Of a stretch of DNA of 64,000 nt, positions 22,250 through 34,329 are shown piece by piece. The DNA is from Cryptomeria japonica. Its lineage: Eukaryota; Streptophyta; Pinopsida; Cupressales; Cupressaceae. A program made the translations under genes and the position numbers. Each line of letters opens with the position of its first letter. Position 1 is the first letter of the stretch. Under the pieces are notes generated by a model that was not told the DNA's origin, ran no database searches, and saw nothing but the letters and a program-made list of their open reading frames with translations. The stretch covers positions 506,687,942 through 506,751,941 of the forward strand of contig NC_081410.1 of assembly GCF_030272615.1 (NCBI RefSeq), in the 5' to 3' direction.

Positions 22250-23389
22250 GTTGATATTTCTTAGGTTAAGTATAGTGAGTTATTACAAAAATCTCTAAAT
22301 TATAATAGATAATGAAAGTATCATAATAATTATGATGTAAATAGTCCTAAAGTGTTGTGCACAAGTTTGTGAATGATGGAAATATCGTGAACAAAATATT
22401 ATCTCTAATTTGTAGCTTTAAATTACCAAAAAAACTCCTTGAACATCAATGTGAGGAAGAGAATTAGAAATTTGTGAGTACAATAGTTGATAACCACCAA
22501 TAAAATTAATCACTTTTTCTTTCAAATATTAATTATAATGTACCAAATTAGCTAATCCAACTTGTAGCCTAATACTATTTTGAAAGTGTTGCAAAAATTG
22601 ATTGTCCAATTATTAAAAACTATTAATTGAATTTTTAGGTATAGTGAAAACCAATCCAAATAATTTTCTTTCAAGGATCTAGGAAAATTATTGCAAGAAT
22701 GATACCCTCAAGAAGGAAATCACTGCATACATGAGTGTTAGGTTCAACTTTCCCATTGTATTTATAAAAATGTGGTTCCTCTATATGTTGTAGGATAGGA
22801 GTCTTTAGGATGATATATGAAAGTGACCTAACTCTACAATATGTTGGAAAAGTTGGTTGGGATTGTGTTTGGCTTATGTTTGCTAATTGTTATTGTAATG
22901 ATGACACATTTTGTAATAATTGGTTTATGCTAATATTGGTAGGTGAATTAGTTGGAGAAAATTTTGATTATGATGGTGATTTAAAAGGTAAATTATGGTA
23001 GATATGTGAAACATTATGGTAAGTGATAGGTGGATGAGGTTGGGGGTGATGTAGGAGCATTTGGGCTAACAAACAATCCTACATCAACAAAAATATATTT
23101 TACTTTTTAGTTCATGTTTTGCAATTTTAGTAAATATTTTGTCCTTCTGTCACTCTTTCTCCACCTTTCCTTTCTATCTTCCTCCAAACTTTCTTCTCAT
23201 CTGTCCTTTTCTATCTTGCCCATATTTTTCCTATCATTTTCTTCTTTTTCCAAGAATTTTGCTGAAAATTTTCAAAACTTTTTATTAAATATTTGAGGGG
23301 GCATACCTCACCCACATCTTCACATTTGGGCATCTTCCTTCGTCTTTTACCCACTAGCAATTTTTCTGCTATGTAAAAGAGGGGCAAAA
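22250..23389. other. AT-rich intergenic sequence
   Basis: No gene or element recognised. Pyrimidine-rich at 23140-23340. Confidence 0.5.
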
Positions 23390-24610
23390 TGTAGGTCATG
23401 TCTAAAATTAATTAAATTAATATTTAATTAATTTAAGCCTTTGTATTTAATTATGTCTATCCTATTCTTCTTAAAATTAATTAAATGAATTTTGATTAAT
23501 TTGTCACTATAGTCCAATAATTAATTTATCAATAAATTAATTATTTCCCCATTCTTCTAAAGTCTTCTCCATCATTATTTCTTCTAAACCTCAATTAGTT
23601 GATTAACCTAACTATGTGATTCATAGAAATCACCTTTTTTCTAATCCTCATCTAGCCTAATTAATTATTCCTTAATCATGCTTATCATTATCTCCCAATT
23701 TTATATCCCTCCACTCATTCTCTCTCTTCATGTCACATCCTCCTAACCTTCACACTTGCACTTTAATCTTCCATTAAACCACCTAATCAACTCCAAATAA
23801 TTTGCACATCCCTAATCACCTTGATTAGGAATAAGTCAATTGTTTGCCATAAATGGCTTTCTCATCTCACCCTTCAAATCTTAAATTTACCAACTTTGGT
23901 TATGCCAAAAGATTTCAAATCCTTTGCACATCCCCATGCCTCCTCTTCCCAAAGAATTTATAATTCCTTTATCCCTTTATTCTTCTCACACAATCTCTTA
24001 TTTAGGAATTTTTAATTCCTTTGTCCTCTTCCAAGAAATTTAAATTCCTTTTTACTCTTCCAATGTACTCAGGGATCTCTTCCCAATGTAGTTGAGGATT
24101 GTGGAGATAAGAAATGCCTTTATGGAAAATCTCTTCAATCACACACCTTGTCCTCTCAATCCTCTCCCACTTTCTTTCAATCTCAACCCTTCATTTCAAG
24201 TAAATCTTGGCCCTCCATTTTGGCCACCAATCTATAAATGGGAGTCTCCTCCCTTCACAATTCATCCATCATTCAAGTAAGTTTATACCGTTAGTTTGAG
24301 AGCCTAAAATCATCCATAATATCCATATTATGCCCAATTCACACCACACTTAGCCAAATATATCATTCCAAATCACCTTCTTTATCAATCTCTTGTTGTG
24401 TAGTGGGGACTAATACATAAATCCACCATCCAAATGAGAAAATCTCAATCAAGTAGACCAAGGGCACATCCACTTCATCACTTGGTTCAATCGGAGGAGG
24501 CAGGAAAAGGTATAAGGTTTATTGCATGTTATATATTTTTAATTTGTGTTTTGATATTATTGTATGCAATTAACCCTTTGCAACATTTTATTATCTTCAG
24601 GGACATTACA
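23390..24610 (+). mobile_element. Probable LTR (about 1.2 kb), unpaired
   Basis: The proposed ends are TGTAGG at 23390 and ATTACA at 24610, giving TGTA...TACA termini. The 5' part has the repeated AATTAATTAAAT blocks common in conifer LTRs; further on are CACCAATCTATAAATGGGAG and a following CT-rich stretch that look like a promoter and start region. The flanks CAAAA and ATTTC do not match, so a simple solo LTR is not supported: either the borders are slightly wrong, or the other half of the element is lost or degraded. Confidence 0.45.
24233..24240 (+). promoter_or_regulatory. TATA box in LTR-like sequence
   Basis: TATAAATG preceded by CCAATC and followed by GGAGTCTCC and CTTCACAATTCATCC, as in plant promoters. 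It would drive transcription to the right from the LTR. Confidence 0.45.
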
Positions 24611-26084
24611 ATTTCTAATTTTGGTAGTGTAATGCCCCTCTAGGATTGCAATAATGTTGAGATACTCGCAGTCCCTTAAAATTGTCCCTTTCTACTTCAT
24701 TTGTCTCTCTCATTCATTGGATTCACCCTCTCTCACATTTTCAAGTTCTTTTCTATTTTATACAACATCACATAGCTTATGAGACCTTTATTATCATCTA
24801 GTGAAGCTTTGTCTAGCTTGGAATTTGTTTCTATTTCTCATTCCAACAAGGCACACTGCTTCTGGCCCTGAAGGGAGGGTAAATCTTTCTTGGTTACTTG
24901 ATTGTTTCATTGTCTTTAATCTATCACATCATTCATCTTATTTTTCTTGTTTTGTATCCATTTTCGTTTTATCACAATCTTGTCTCTAGGCTATTTGAGG
25001 AGTTCGAAACACTAAAATAGGGATTTCACCATAGTGAACCTCTAAACACAACCAACCCCTTAAATTTAATCTTGGCCTATTGTAAGTAGGTTTTAGTGAT
25101 GAAGAGAATGATGTTTGTTAGAGATTAATTTCATGGAACCTCTATAAGTACTTCTCCACTTTATCCCATCATATTTGTAATTTTCCTTTTATTTTGTACA
25201 TTACCTTTTAGTATTGCTTAAGTATTTAGTTACCAAAATGTTATACTTGTTATCTAGCACAAAATTTTGTACTTTGTCCATATGGGACATTTGTGCACTA
25301 CACTATCCTCAATCCTCATGTTCATCCTATGCAAAGAGAATACAAAATTGTCTCTCCAAGGTCCTCATAACTTGTGTTTTTGTCTTCTATGAACTAAATA
25401 TTTTATCTATCAACATACTTTAATTAAATGTGCATTTTATTTAGTGATCAAACATAGATGTCATAGTGCCTTAAAGTTTTGTTGGAGCGGAGATTTGGAA
25501 TTTGAGTCCTCATGAGGTCTAACCACCCTTTGTAGTGGTTTGATTTTCTTTCTCTACATTTCGGTGAATAAGATGTAAACTCACCTCCTAGTTCTAAAAC
25601 TTGTTGAAAACTTTTAAAAACTTAAAATAGTGAATTTCCTTGTCTTCACTTTTATTTCTCATTCTTGAGGTTTTTAGAGTGTTTTAAAGTTGTTTTATGA
25701 TCTTTATGACCCAAACTACTTCAAGGATTGTGGTGAGAAGGAGTTTGAGACCAAACATCCCCCTTGATTATTATAGTCCTACAATATCTAGTCCAATATT
25801 CTTAGGAAATGTAGATCCTTTTGCCCCTGAATCTTTTCCTCTAAGTTTGGAGCCTCACCTACATCTAATTATCAACCAAATTCTTAGCATAGAACTCTAA
25901 AAAATATCCCTCATAGGTATCCTCCTGTGGATCATGATTTTACTCTCTTGGTTCTATTTTATTAGATTCAATCTCTCAAAGAGAACCTAAGGTATTTAGA
26001 AGGATTTCATAATTATATTGTCAAAAATTTGAGAGATGTGCTTACCTTAGATTGTAAGAGTAGCCAAAATTATGGTATATTACA
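24611..26084. other. Unassigned sequence between LTR and copia remnant
   Basis: No convincing domain. A 67-codon open frame (25697-25900) reads like ordinary protein sequence but I do not recognise it; it may be a gag remnant. Confidence 0.4.
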
Positions 26085-26604
26085 TGTACAATGCTACTAA
26101 TAAAATAAGTTTGGTCATTATGAATGAAAATACTAGAAAAGGAATGAATAACATGAATAATGTTTTGAAAAAATATAATAGAAGTTATATACTAACTTGA
26201 TGTTTTCTTACAATTCTACAAAGGAAGACTTAGAGAATGTTTTGCTTCTAGATAATGGTTGTAGTCGCCGCATGGTAGAAAATAAAAATATTTTTAATAA
26301 ATATGGTTGGCTCTTCTAGAAAACATGTTTCAGTTAGTGATGATAGGAAAGTTGAATTCATAGGTAAGTGGATAATTGTAATCAAAATAAAACAAGGAAG
26401 AAAAATACCATCTATGATGTTTTGTATGTACGGATGTTAGCACATAATTTGTTGAATATAGGACAACTTGTTCAAAAGGGATATTTTACAAAATTTGAAA
26501 ATAATGAATGTGTCATATATGAAAACAAAAAAAATAATCAAATAGTGACAAAGGTTTGGATGTTACAAAATACTATATTCCCTTTGAGACATGCATTCAA
26601 ATAG
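26085..26604 (+). pseudogene. Ty1-copia zinc knuckle, protease and pre-integrase (degenerate)
   Basis: At 26091-26132 a broken CCHC knuckle is readable as CY..NKFGHYE with stops at two zinc-ligand positions. At about 26225-26300 KEDLENVLLLDNGCSRRMVE resembles the protease active site, with DNG in place of the usual D-S/T-G triplet. The open frame 26368-26604 then gives TIYDVLYVRMLAHNLLNIGQ, LVQKGYFTKFENN and KVWMLQNTIFPL, the protease C-terminus and start of the gag-pre-integrase domain. Confidence 0.8.
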
Positions 26605-26639
26605 AGGGGCCTAATTCACCTCTAATGGATTATAGGATT

Positions 26640-26900
26640 TTTGAAAAAAAGTTGAATTCAAAGGAAATTGACTACTAGTTATACTCAACAAAATGGATTT
26701 GTTGAATGAAAAAATCACATTACTATGGAAATGGCTACTAGCATGTGTAAAAATAAGGGTTTACCAAATAATTTTTGGGTTGAAGCTATTACTACTTTCA
26801 TATATTTGTTAAATAGATGTCTACCAAAAAGTGTGTAAAATATGACAGCTTATGAGGCATGGTGTGGTAGAAAACCTTGTATTGCACAAGTTATCTTTTT
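26640..26900 (+). pseudogene. Ty1-copia integrase C-terminal part (degenerate)
   Basis: Readable pieces are TTSYTQQNGFVE, ITMEMATSMCKNKGLPNNFW, TTFIYLLNRCLPKSV and MTAYEAWCGRKP, with stops after FVE and KSV. Most of the core domain before this is missing, apparently deleted. Confidence 0.85.
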
Positions 26901-27469
26901 GAGATAAATTTCTTATACTTGCATAATTGAACAAGAAAGGAAAAATTTTGATGATAAAAGTGAGAAAGGTATTTTTATTGGCTATAATGATGAGAGACAA
27001 ATGGTTATTATTTGTATAATTTAGTGACAAAAAGATAATTATTAGTAGAGATGTTATGTTTGATAAAGATTAAGCTTGACAATGGAATAATATTTTGAGC
27101 AAGGAAAAGAAAATAGTTATTTATTTGGAGCTAGATGTTCCATCAATAGCTCAAATCCTAATGCATTTCCTTCTTCTAGCTCACCATCTGCTCCATCTAG
27201 TCTACACTCTAGTCTTCCAAGGAAGATAAAATAGTCTTAAGAAAAACTAATACAACACTACTAGTTTGATGCAATTGTAAATTTTTCTATGTTGTCTCAT
27301 ACTCAAGTTAAACTGAGACAATTTAAAGATGTAGTCAAATAAGAAGTATAGATTACAACCATGAATTAAGAAATTTCTTCAGTTAAGAAGAACAAAAAAT
27401 GGGATCTTAGTTGCTTTTCCAACTAAAAAATATGTTAATTAGGTAGAAATGGATATACCAAATCAAATA

Positions 27470-28020
27470 TAAAGTTGATGGATTTGTTCAAGGCATATAA
27501 AAAAATTTGTGACTAAAGGATTTTCTCAGATTCTAGGTATTGATTACAATGAATTATCTTCTCCTATTGCTAGATTAGACACCATAAGAACAATTAACCA
27601 TTAGCAACCCAAAACAAGTTGAGAAGGACACTCTATAGACACAAACATGCACCTAGGGCTTGGTATAGTTGAATAGATGATTATTTAAAGAAAATATGTT
27701 TTATAAGGGGTGAAAATGAGGCCTTATTGTGTGTGAAAAATGAAGTATAGGTGATTTACTTCTAATCTTTGTATATATTGATGATCCAGTTTACAAAAGA
27801 AATAGTGAAGAGTTAATGGATACATTTAGAAATTTCATGAAGAATAAATTTGAAATGACAGATTTAGATTTTATGGATTATGTTCTTGGGATAGAAAAGA
27901 GTTAAATGATAACATGTTCATTTCACAAAATAAATATGACAGTAATTTACTTGTTAAATTTAAAATGAAAAATTGCAAAACCATGAACACACCTTTAAAC
28001 ATAAGCAACAAAATAGAAAA
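27470..28020 (+). pseudogene. Ty1-copia reverse transcriptase fragments (degenerate)
   Basis: Fragments are KFVTKGFSQILGIDYNELSS (about 27505-27565), LDTIRTI, and LLLIFVYIDDPVYKRNSEEL with a YIDD form of the catalytic box (about 27760-27810), then MTDLDFMDYVLGIE. The blocks between are broken or missing. Direction is plus. Confidence 0.85.
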
Positions 28021-28230
28021 AACATATAAATTATATTATATTTCAACTTTCTATTTTGATTACAATATTAAATAGCTATTATACATATTTTTAACAACCA
28101 TTTCTCCCATAAAAAACCCACTATTATTTATCCAACACACTCAGTAAATTATTAGACACACACTATTATTAACTAAACCACGCTCTTAACTTATAAGCCT
28201 AACAAAGAAACACATCAGAAAATATTTGCT
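28021..28230. other. P450 3' flank
   Basis: AT-rich. On the minus strand it contains GGATAAATAATAG (about 28110-28122) and further AATAAT-type motifs that could act in polyadenylation of the P450 transcript; none is decisive. Confidence 0.4.
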
Positions 28231-29898
28231 TCAAACAGGATATTCTGTAGCGAGCCTCCATTTAGGGCAGGCAAACAGCGAATTTTTTATGGGAACAGTT
28301 ATTCCAAACCCTTCTGTCATATCTACCTCGCCCTCCACAGTCCAGTCAAAGCAATGAAGCAGCTGAGCGAGTGCCAACTCACTAACAGAAAGACCCATTG
28401 TAATCCCAGGGCACCCTCTTCTTCCCCCTCCGAAGGGCAGCAAATCGAAGTCCTGACCTCTCACATCCTTATTGCTGCCTATGAATCGCTCGGGCTTAAA
28501 CTGATGAGCATCTTTCCAAACGTTTTCATCCCTTCCAATCGCCCACACATTCACATACACCCGTGTCTTTGGCGGAATGAAATATCCTTCAATGCTGCAG
28601 CCTTCCATCGACTCATGCGGAATGAGCAGAGGAAGTGGCGGGTGAAGTCGAAAAGTTTCTTTCACCACGCATCGCAAGTAATCGAGCTTCTTAACGTCAC
28701 TCTCCTCTATTCTGCGATTTCTGCCCACTGCGCATTCCATCTCTTGCTGCACTCGTGCCAACGTTGCAGGATTCCTCAGCAGCTCACTCACCGCCCACTC
28801 TACCAATGTCACCGATGTTTCCATTCCCGCGATTAACATATCCTGCACGCAAAAAAAAATTACTTGTTGAAGGGTATACATAATACCTCGCGGGGTGATG
28901 GTTAAAAGAAGAATAGTTTAAAACAATTTGTAATCAGATTTGTGAAAGCCAACACGTCCTTGTTTCTCAAAACTTACCAAGATCATGGCTTTGATGTCAA
29001 CACGTGAGATTGTCTGGCCCTCCGTCTCCGCCATGTCGAGCATCACGTCTACGATATCTTTAACGCGATCTTCTTCGTTGTGTTCTCCTTTTTCCAATCT
29101 ACGATGGACGTGCTCATCGATTACTTTCTCAGCAAATCGGTCAAATATTTTGTGAACGGCCAGCATGCGACGACGGAATCCTTGCAAGTCGAGCCAGTCG
29201 AGAGAAGGAATGAAATCGCCAATGAAAAATGCACCGGACACAGTTGTCATCTCCTCAGCCATTTCTTTGAAGCCATGGCCTCCACTCAATTCGTTGTCGG
29301 AGTACGTTCTGCTGGCAAACATTCTGCAGGTAATATTTTGTGTGAGGGAGGAGAGTCTCTTCCTCACATCCACACACTGCGCTCCGTGCCCGCTTTCCTG
29401 CCAGATGCAGCGGATCATGGCAGACACTTCTTCCTCTCTCACAAATCTGAAAGACTCGATTCTCTTTACTGTGAGCAGCTCAACTGTGCACAGCTTTCTC
29501 ATCTGCCTCCAGTACGCTCCATAGGGGACAAACGCCACGTCCCTATGATTATAGCATATATACTTCCCCACTGCACAGTTTGGTCTGGATGCAAAGACCA
29601 AATCGTGGGCTTTGAGGAACTCTTTGGCCATGGCAGGGGAAGACACCACGACAGTGGGGACGGAGCCCAAGCGGAGAAACATAATAGACCCGTAAATCTT
29701 TGCCAGCGCCGAGAGAGACTGATGAGGATGGTTTCCCAGGAGATGGAGATTTCCTAAGAGTGGCCATGGACGTGGGCCGGGGGGCGATTTCAATTTGATG
29801 CCTTTGGACTTCAGTTTATACAAAAAGAAGTAGAGGCAAAAGAAGATCACAAATGCTATGGTGAGGGCCTCATTCAGGAAGCAAGTCAGCGATTCCAT
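28231..29898 (-). CDS. Cytochrome P450, CYP71 clan, CYP750-like; two exons
   Basis: Exon 1 is 29898-28978 (307 codons) and exon 2 is 28842-28231 (203 codons plus TGA). The phase-0 intron 28843-28977 (135 bp) has GTAAGT and TTTTTTTGCGTGCAG ends, at the position usual for plant A-type P450 genes. The product is 510 residues, the normal length. From the N-terminus: a membrane anchor (about residues 5-28), the proline hinge [12 protein letters not shown], a WRQMRK C-helix, the I-helix AGMETS (312-317), ETFR of the K-helix (369-372), FKPERF (422-427) and the heme loop [10 protein letters not shown] with Cys451. All key residues are present. I chose MESLTCF as the start because the anchor follows directly; an in-frame ATG 17 codons upstream (29949) is possible. 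It should be an ER-bound monooxygenase of specialised metabolism. The CYP750-like call (a gymnosperm group) is from overall resemblance; the substrate is unknown. It is the only intact gene here. Confidence 0.93.
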
Positions 29899-29994
29899 GC
29901 TGAGAGAAAAAGGGAAATTGGCAAGCCTGCAATGAATTGAAATCCACAAACCAACCCTTTTAATGTCGTCCAGAGGTTTAACACGGTGAGTTTG

Positions 29995-30065
29995 TTAACT
30001 CTAACCACAACTCAAACAACGTAAGTTAACCCCACAAATAAACGCCCAAACTACATCTGTCGGTT
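29995..30065. repeat. Upstream repeat, copy A (partner 30533-30615)
   Basis: GTTAACTCTAACCACA, AAACAACG, CCACAAATAAA and CATCTG occur in the same order in both copies, about 540 bp apart in direct orientation. Copy A lies about 100 bp upstream of the P450 start codon, so it may be part of the promoter. Confidence 0.6.
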
Positions 30066-30091
30066 GAGAACCTGCTATAGAGCTACAGATT

Positions 30092-30252
30092 ATTATTCCG
30101 TAATTCCATTTATAGCTATACTTATAGTTGTAGGGTACTGTCGAGTTGAGGTCCATCTTCGTGTGTCTAGAAATTATTCATCAATTCCAGTTATGGATAT
30201 AGTTATAGTAAAAAAGTGCTGTCGATTTGAGGTCCACTTCCAAGTCTAGCAA
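30092..30252. repeat. Two-copy tandem duplication, period 81 bp
   Basis: The copies start at ATTATTCC (30092) and ATTATTCA (30173). Shared blocks are AATTCCA, TTATAG, ACTGTCGA or GCTGTCGA, and TTGAGGTCCA. It lies upstream of the P450. Confidence 0.7.
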
Positions 30253-30532
30253 TAGGTTGAAGAACTGAAGAACTGAAGTGAAGTGTGCGATGATCCATCT
30301 TTGGAACGAATTGAAGTATGGTGGGGGCTTGGGAAAGACTTTGTATGCCGAGTGACGACCATTCTTTGGAGCGAAGCAGTAGCTGATAAGCATCCACCAC
30401 CAGAAACGATCCATCTTAGGTCCACGATGGAGCATTAAAAAGAGTTTCGATGACATGTATCTTAGCGATTACGTACCCTACACAAGGGTAAGACAAAAGC
30501 ACCCCCCCCCAAAAAAAACACCATGATAGGGA

Positions 30533-30615
30533 AGTTAACTCTAACCACACGTAAACAACGGGATCTCCACTTTACTTGACTCCACAAATAAATACCCTAA
30601 TTCCATCTGATTGGT
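30533..30615. repeat. Upstream repeat, copy B (partner 29995-30065)
   Basis: Direct-repeat partner of 29995-30065, with a 13-bp or so insertion after AAACAACG. A C-run followed by an A-run lies just before it at 30500-30518. Confidence 0.6.
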
Positions 30616-30639
30616 GATGGATTTTTTAAAAACTGCAAA

Positions 30640-32751
30640 ATCAGATGATGTAGCAAACTCTCTTAAATTTGCTGACATTTTCGCTGAATAATTGGATTTC
30701 GTACCATAACAAACGATAAAATTAAAATTAAATAAATGTGAGAATGAAAGTAATGGTTTTTTTTGTAATTATACAATAATGTATAATAATAATAATCAAT
30801 CTCAGTTTCAGGATTTCTTTAACGCACTTGGTCTCTTCAGATAGGTAATTTATATAAAATAAGAAAACATAATCTAGAAAGATTCGTATAGGGGTCCGGT
30901 GATAGACATTTTCAACATGTCCAAACTGTTTTTCAAATAAAGGTGAAAAATATTATTTGCTACTTAAAACTCATATATTGCTTATAAGAACTCATTTTCA
31001 AGTTTAAAATTTAAATAATTGTTTCACCAAAAAATAATTTAGTAAGCATGGACAAGTTTGGATCATTAAGTTTATTATTATCTAATGTATTTACAATATA
31101 AATTGTATATTAATATTTTTTTTGATAAATATTTTTTTCTAAATATTATGAGTGTGACTATTTAAGAGATTTCATATGATTCTGTAAGAAAGAAGAAGTT
31201 TTAAAGACATTATAATTTATAACATCAATGATCATTTACAAACATACTCAAGATTGATATTCAAAGTATTGATCATATAACAAGCAAATTTATAAGTTTT
31301 TTGAAAGACTTATAATTTTTTAGATAACTTTTCTTTCATAAACATTGTGTCAAAAATAACATAATTTTTTTTATTATTCTTACAAATATAAAAAACTATA
31401 TACTTTTCTAGATGTGTCATTAATACATATCCACATGTGTCATTTGTACTTAACAAGATGCTCCATTAACTTACATAATAGTAATAGTGCATTTATATTA
31501 TAAAAAAAAAAAATGGAAAGAAAAGAGAAGACATTAGTATGCCAAGATTTAAGAGGCTATAGTTTTTGACACATTTTGAATATGTATTTACATATATTTT
31601 TATAGCATGCATGTCAAATGTTTGAGTACTATATTACCAATTAAATTAATTAGAATATTTTGTTTGAAAAAATAAAATCATGCTTTGGAAACATGTAATT
31701 TGATATAGTATTGCATTTTACTTTTCAATTTCAAGAAAACATAATTCATATGAATTGAATTTTTAAATACCATATTTTTCAACTTGAAATTCAAAATTTT
31801 AATCTGCTTTTGATTAAAATGCTTAAATTTTATTTAATCAAGAAGTTGCAAAGCAATAACCTATTTAGTACTTTATTTTAACAATTTATGAGATCTTATT
31901 ATTATGAATATTTATACTAAAATATATTATCTTTGGTTATGTAAATATAACAATTTTAATTACATTTTTTTTATCAATATATAATCTAAAATTATGTATA
32001 AAAAATGTAAAAGTTAGTTCTTGTTCTCATTTAAATTGTAAACCATGATTCAAAATGAATTAATTAGACTAATATTCAATTTTATTATTATTATGTAATG
32101 TTATCAACCAAAAATTTAGAAATAGTTAAGATTTAAAAATTAGATTTATAATATTTATTGAAAACCACCAAATTTACCCAATAAACTAGCTAGCTAGTCT
32201 TCATTGAAAGAGATTTTAAACAAATAAAACTTAATAGACCACAAATGAAATTATTTTTATGATAACAAATAGCATATGATAAATTTTGAAATCTCATCTA
32301 CAACAACAATTATTATATCTTCATACACCAAAATCTAAGAAACCCACAAAACTATGACAAATCAAAACCACCTGATTCACTCCAAACACCACAAAATTGA
32401 TATTATTGAAACTCAAAAAATGGAATTATAGATTATATGATCGAATACAAACATAATAACAACAACATAATTCTGTTGCATACTCACAAAGACTCAAAAA
32501 TACCAAAAATAACACAAGTATGCTGGAAAGCTCGCTATGCAACATAACCCACAATGCAAAGATACACAACACTAAGTAGCAATGCCTAGAATTGACCTCT
32601 GATGTTTAGTAATAATGGGATATATCAAAATATCAAAAAATACAATGAAATCACAATAGAATCACCTCAAAGAACTTTCAAAATCAATGCAACAACACCA
32701 CTAAAGCCTTGCACACAAATAATGAAAAACTAGTGAAACTACTAAAATTGT
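30640..32751. other. AT-rich intergenic sequence
   Basis: No gene or element recognised over about 2.1 kb. An A-tract lies near 31500-31513. Confidence 0.55.
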
Positions 32752-33311
32752 GAAGCTCTGATGCAGCCTCTAGATGAAGTTTTTGTATGTGAACAATGGG
32801 GTTTCATTCACCATCCACTTGAAACTTATGGTTTTCAATCCACAATCTTCAAATCTCCAGTGGACTTTCATCTGGTAGAAAGTATTGGAGAACATGAAGC
32901 TCATATAGTGAGAAATTGGGATTTAGAAAAGGCATAAAAATACTTAATTATAAACTTTCCTAAAAATATATAGAGGACCAACTCCAAACAGCCTCCTCTT
33001 AGTGGAAAAATAATCCAAAAAGAGCACTCATTACGATTGTTGAGTTTTCCCAAAGCCCATTTTATTTGTAATGATCATTTATTTTTTGGAACTTCTTGCT
33101 ACATGAATCAAAAGGGCACAAATTTCAATGTCAAAATTTAGTTTTTATTAAATTTAATATTTAATTTTCCTCTCGATATTGTAAATTATTAGACAATAAT
33201 AAATTTTTAAATTGATTATCCTTCCTATACTTTCCCAATTAACCAATGAAAAACTAAAATGCGTATTATTTACCAATATACAACTTTAGACAAATGTAGA
33301 CATTACAATTC
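32752..33311 (-). mobile_element. Possible LTR of a minus-strand retroelement
   Basis: On the minus strand GGACAAGCACTTTTAGCAGGGATGAAT (33318 leftward, split here as GGACAAGCACTTTTAGCAGG and GATGAAT) leads into TGTAATGTC at about 33309; this arrangement of a coding end and polypurine tract followed by TGTA is common at the 3' end of plant gypsy elements. At the other end CTGCATCAGAGCTTCA (about 32752-32767) resembles an initiator-tRNA-Met primer site. A unit flanked by a tract and a primer site on opposite sides would be an LTR shared by tandem or recombined elements. No second LTR was seen. Confidence 0.3.
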
Positions 33312-33945
33312 ATCCCTGCTAAAAGTGCTTGTCCTTAAGAAATTACAAACATATAGCTTGAAGATCTTCATACCAAAATGATTTATGTTGATAAATTGTA
33401 TGCCAAATCTTGACCTTGTACCTATGAGATGCTACATCTTCCTTAACACCATTGTCAAAATTCCCTATGTGCCTGTGATATATAGTAGTTTAATAATAAT
33501 ATTTCATTCATGGAAATATATTTCATACTATTTGTGGTTTGTAGCATATTTTACATATTATTCAACCAAAAAAATTCCCTTTCTAATGTTTTCTAAGAAC
33601 CTTTTATCTTGGAGTTGTGGGGACACTTCCTTTAGAAAACAACACCATTTATTCTAAATGTTAGCTGAGCTTGAAAAATGTTGTATGCAACTTCAAGATC
33701 TGATGCATAGTAGTAATATTATATTTGAGGGATGGAGATTAACATCATATAATATCAATAAATACTACTCCCAACTTTGAATATTTTCCCCTCAAACTAT
33801 CTCGGTTCTCTAGCTAGTAAGGCACTATCATTACAAAATTATTCCAAAGACTCCGAAAGCTAAAGATAATGGTAAAAGTGTGAATTTTGCAACATGAGGA
33901 TGTGAATGATGTAAAAAAATAAATCAAAATAATGGAAAAAATGAA
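33312..33945. other. Unassigned sequence
   Basis: AT-rich. The minus strand next to 33312 may be the last codons of a gypsy pol (ILRTSTFSRDEL-like end), but the rest shows no domain. Confidence 0.35.
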
Positions 33946-34329
33946 ATGCAAAGCACCCATAACATAATTGAGTTTGAATCTAATGATAGTGAAAGCCTTG
34001 CTCTACTAGGGTTTCATTCCAAAGCGCTTGTGCCTGACCCTACTCGGTGTTGGTTCCCAATGGGAATGATGGATGGAGAGGCCTGTGGACGTCCCCATCT
34101 TTGCCGCACTCTAGTAATGGGGCCCCTGTGGACTCTATTGCTTTGGGTCAAAATATTGGCGCTCATATTGTGGCATAGTAGAGATTTACTATACTTCCCC
34201 CTGCTTCTCCATAGCATCAGTTAGATTCCTCTTTCTCTAAAGAGGAACGTGCAATTTTTGTTGAAAAACTGATGGGAGATAAACTTTTAAAAAAATTTAA
34301 AATACCCCACCAGACTAAGCCACTAGGGT

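Larger units (their letters stand above)
26085..28020 (+). mobile_element. Eroded Ty1-copia element, pol part
   Basis: The order of domain fragments on the plus strand is zinc knuckle, protease, pre-integrase, integrase end, RT, as in copia. Most of the integrase core and several RT blocks are deleted and stops are frequent. LTRs were not identified, so the borders are only those of recognisable coding sequence. Confidence 0.8.

Noticed and set aside
23390-24610. Simple solo LTR with target duplication
   Set aside because: Flanks CAAAA and ATTTC do not match, so I kept it only as an unpaired LTR-like unit.
28354-28836. 160-codon plus-strand open frame opposite P450 exon 2
   Set aside because: It is the antisense of the well-supported P450 exon and has no domain of its own.
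29080-29757. 225-codon plus-strand open frame opposite P450 exon 1
   Set aside because: Antisense shadow of exon 1; the GC-richer exon has fewer stops on both strands.
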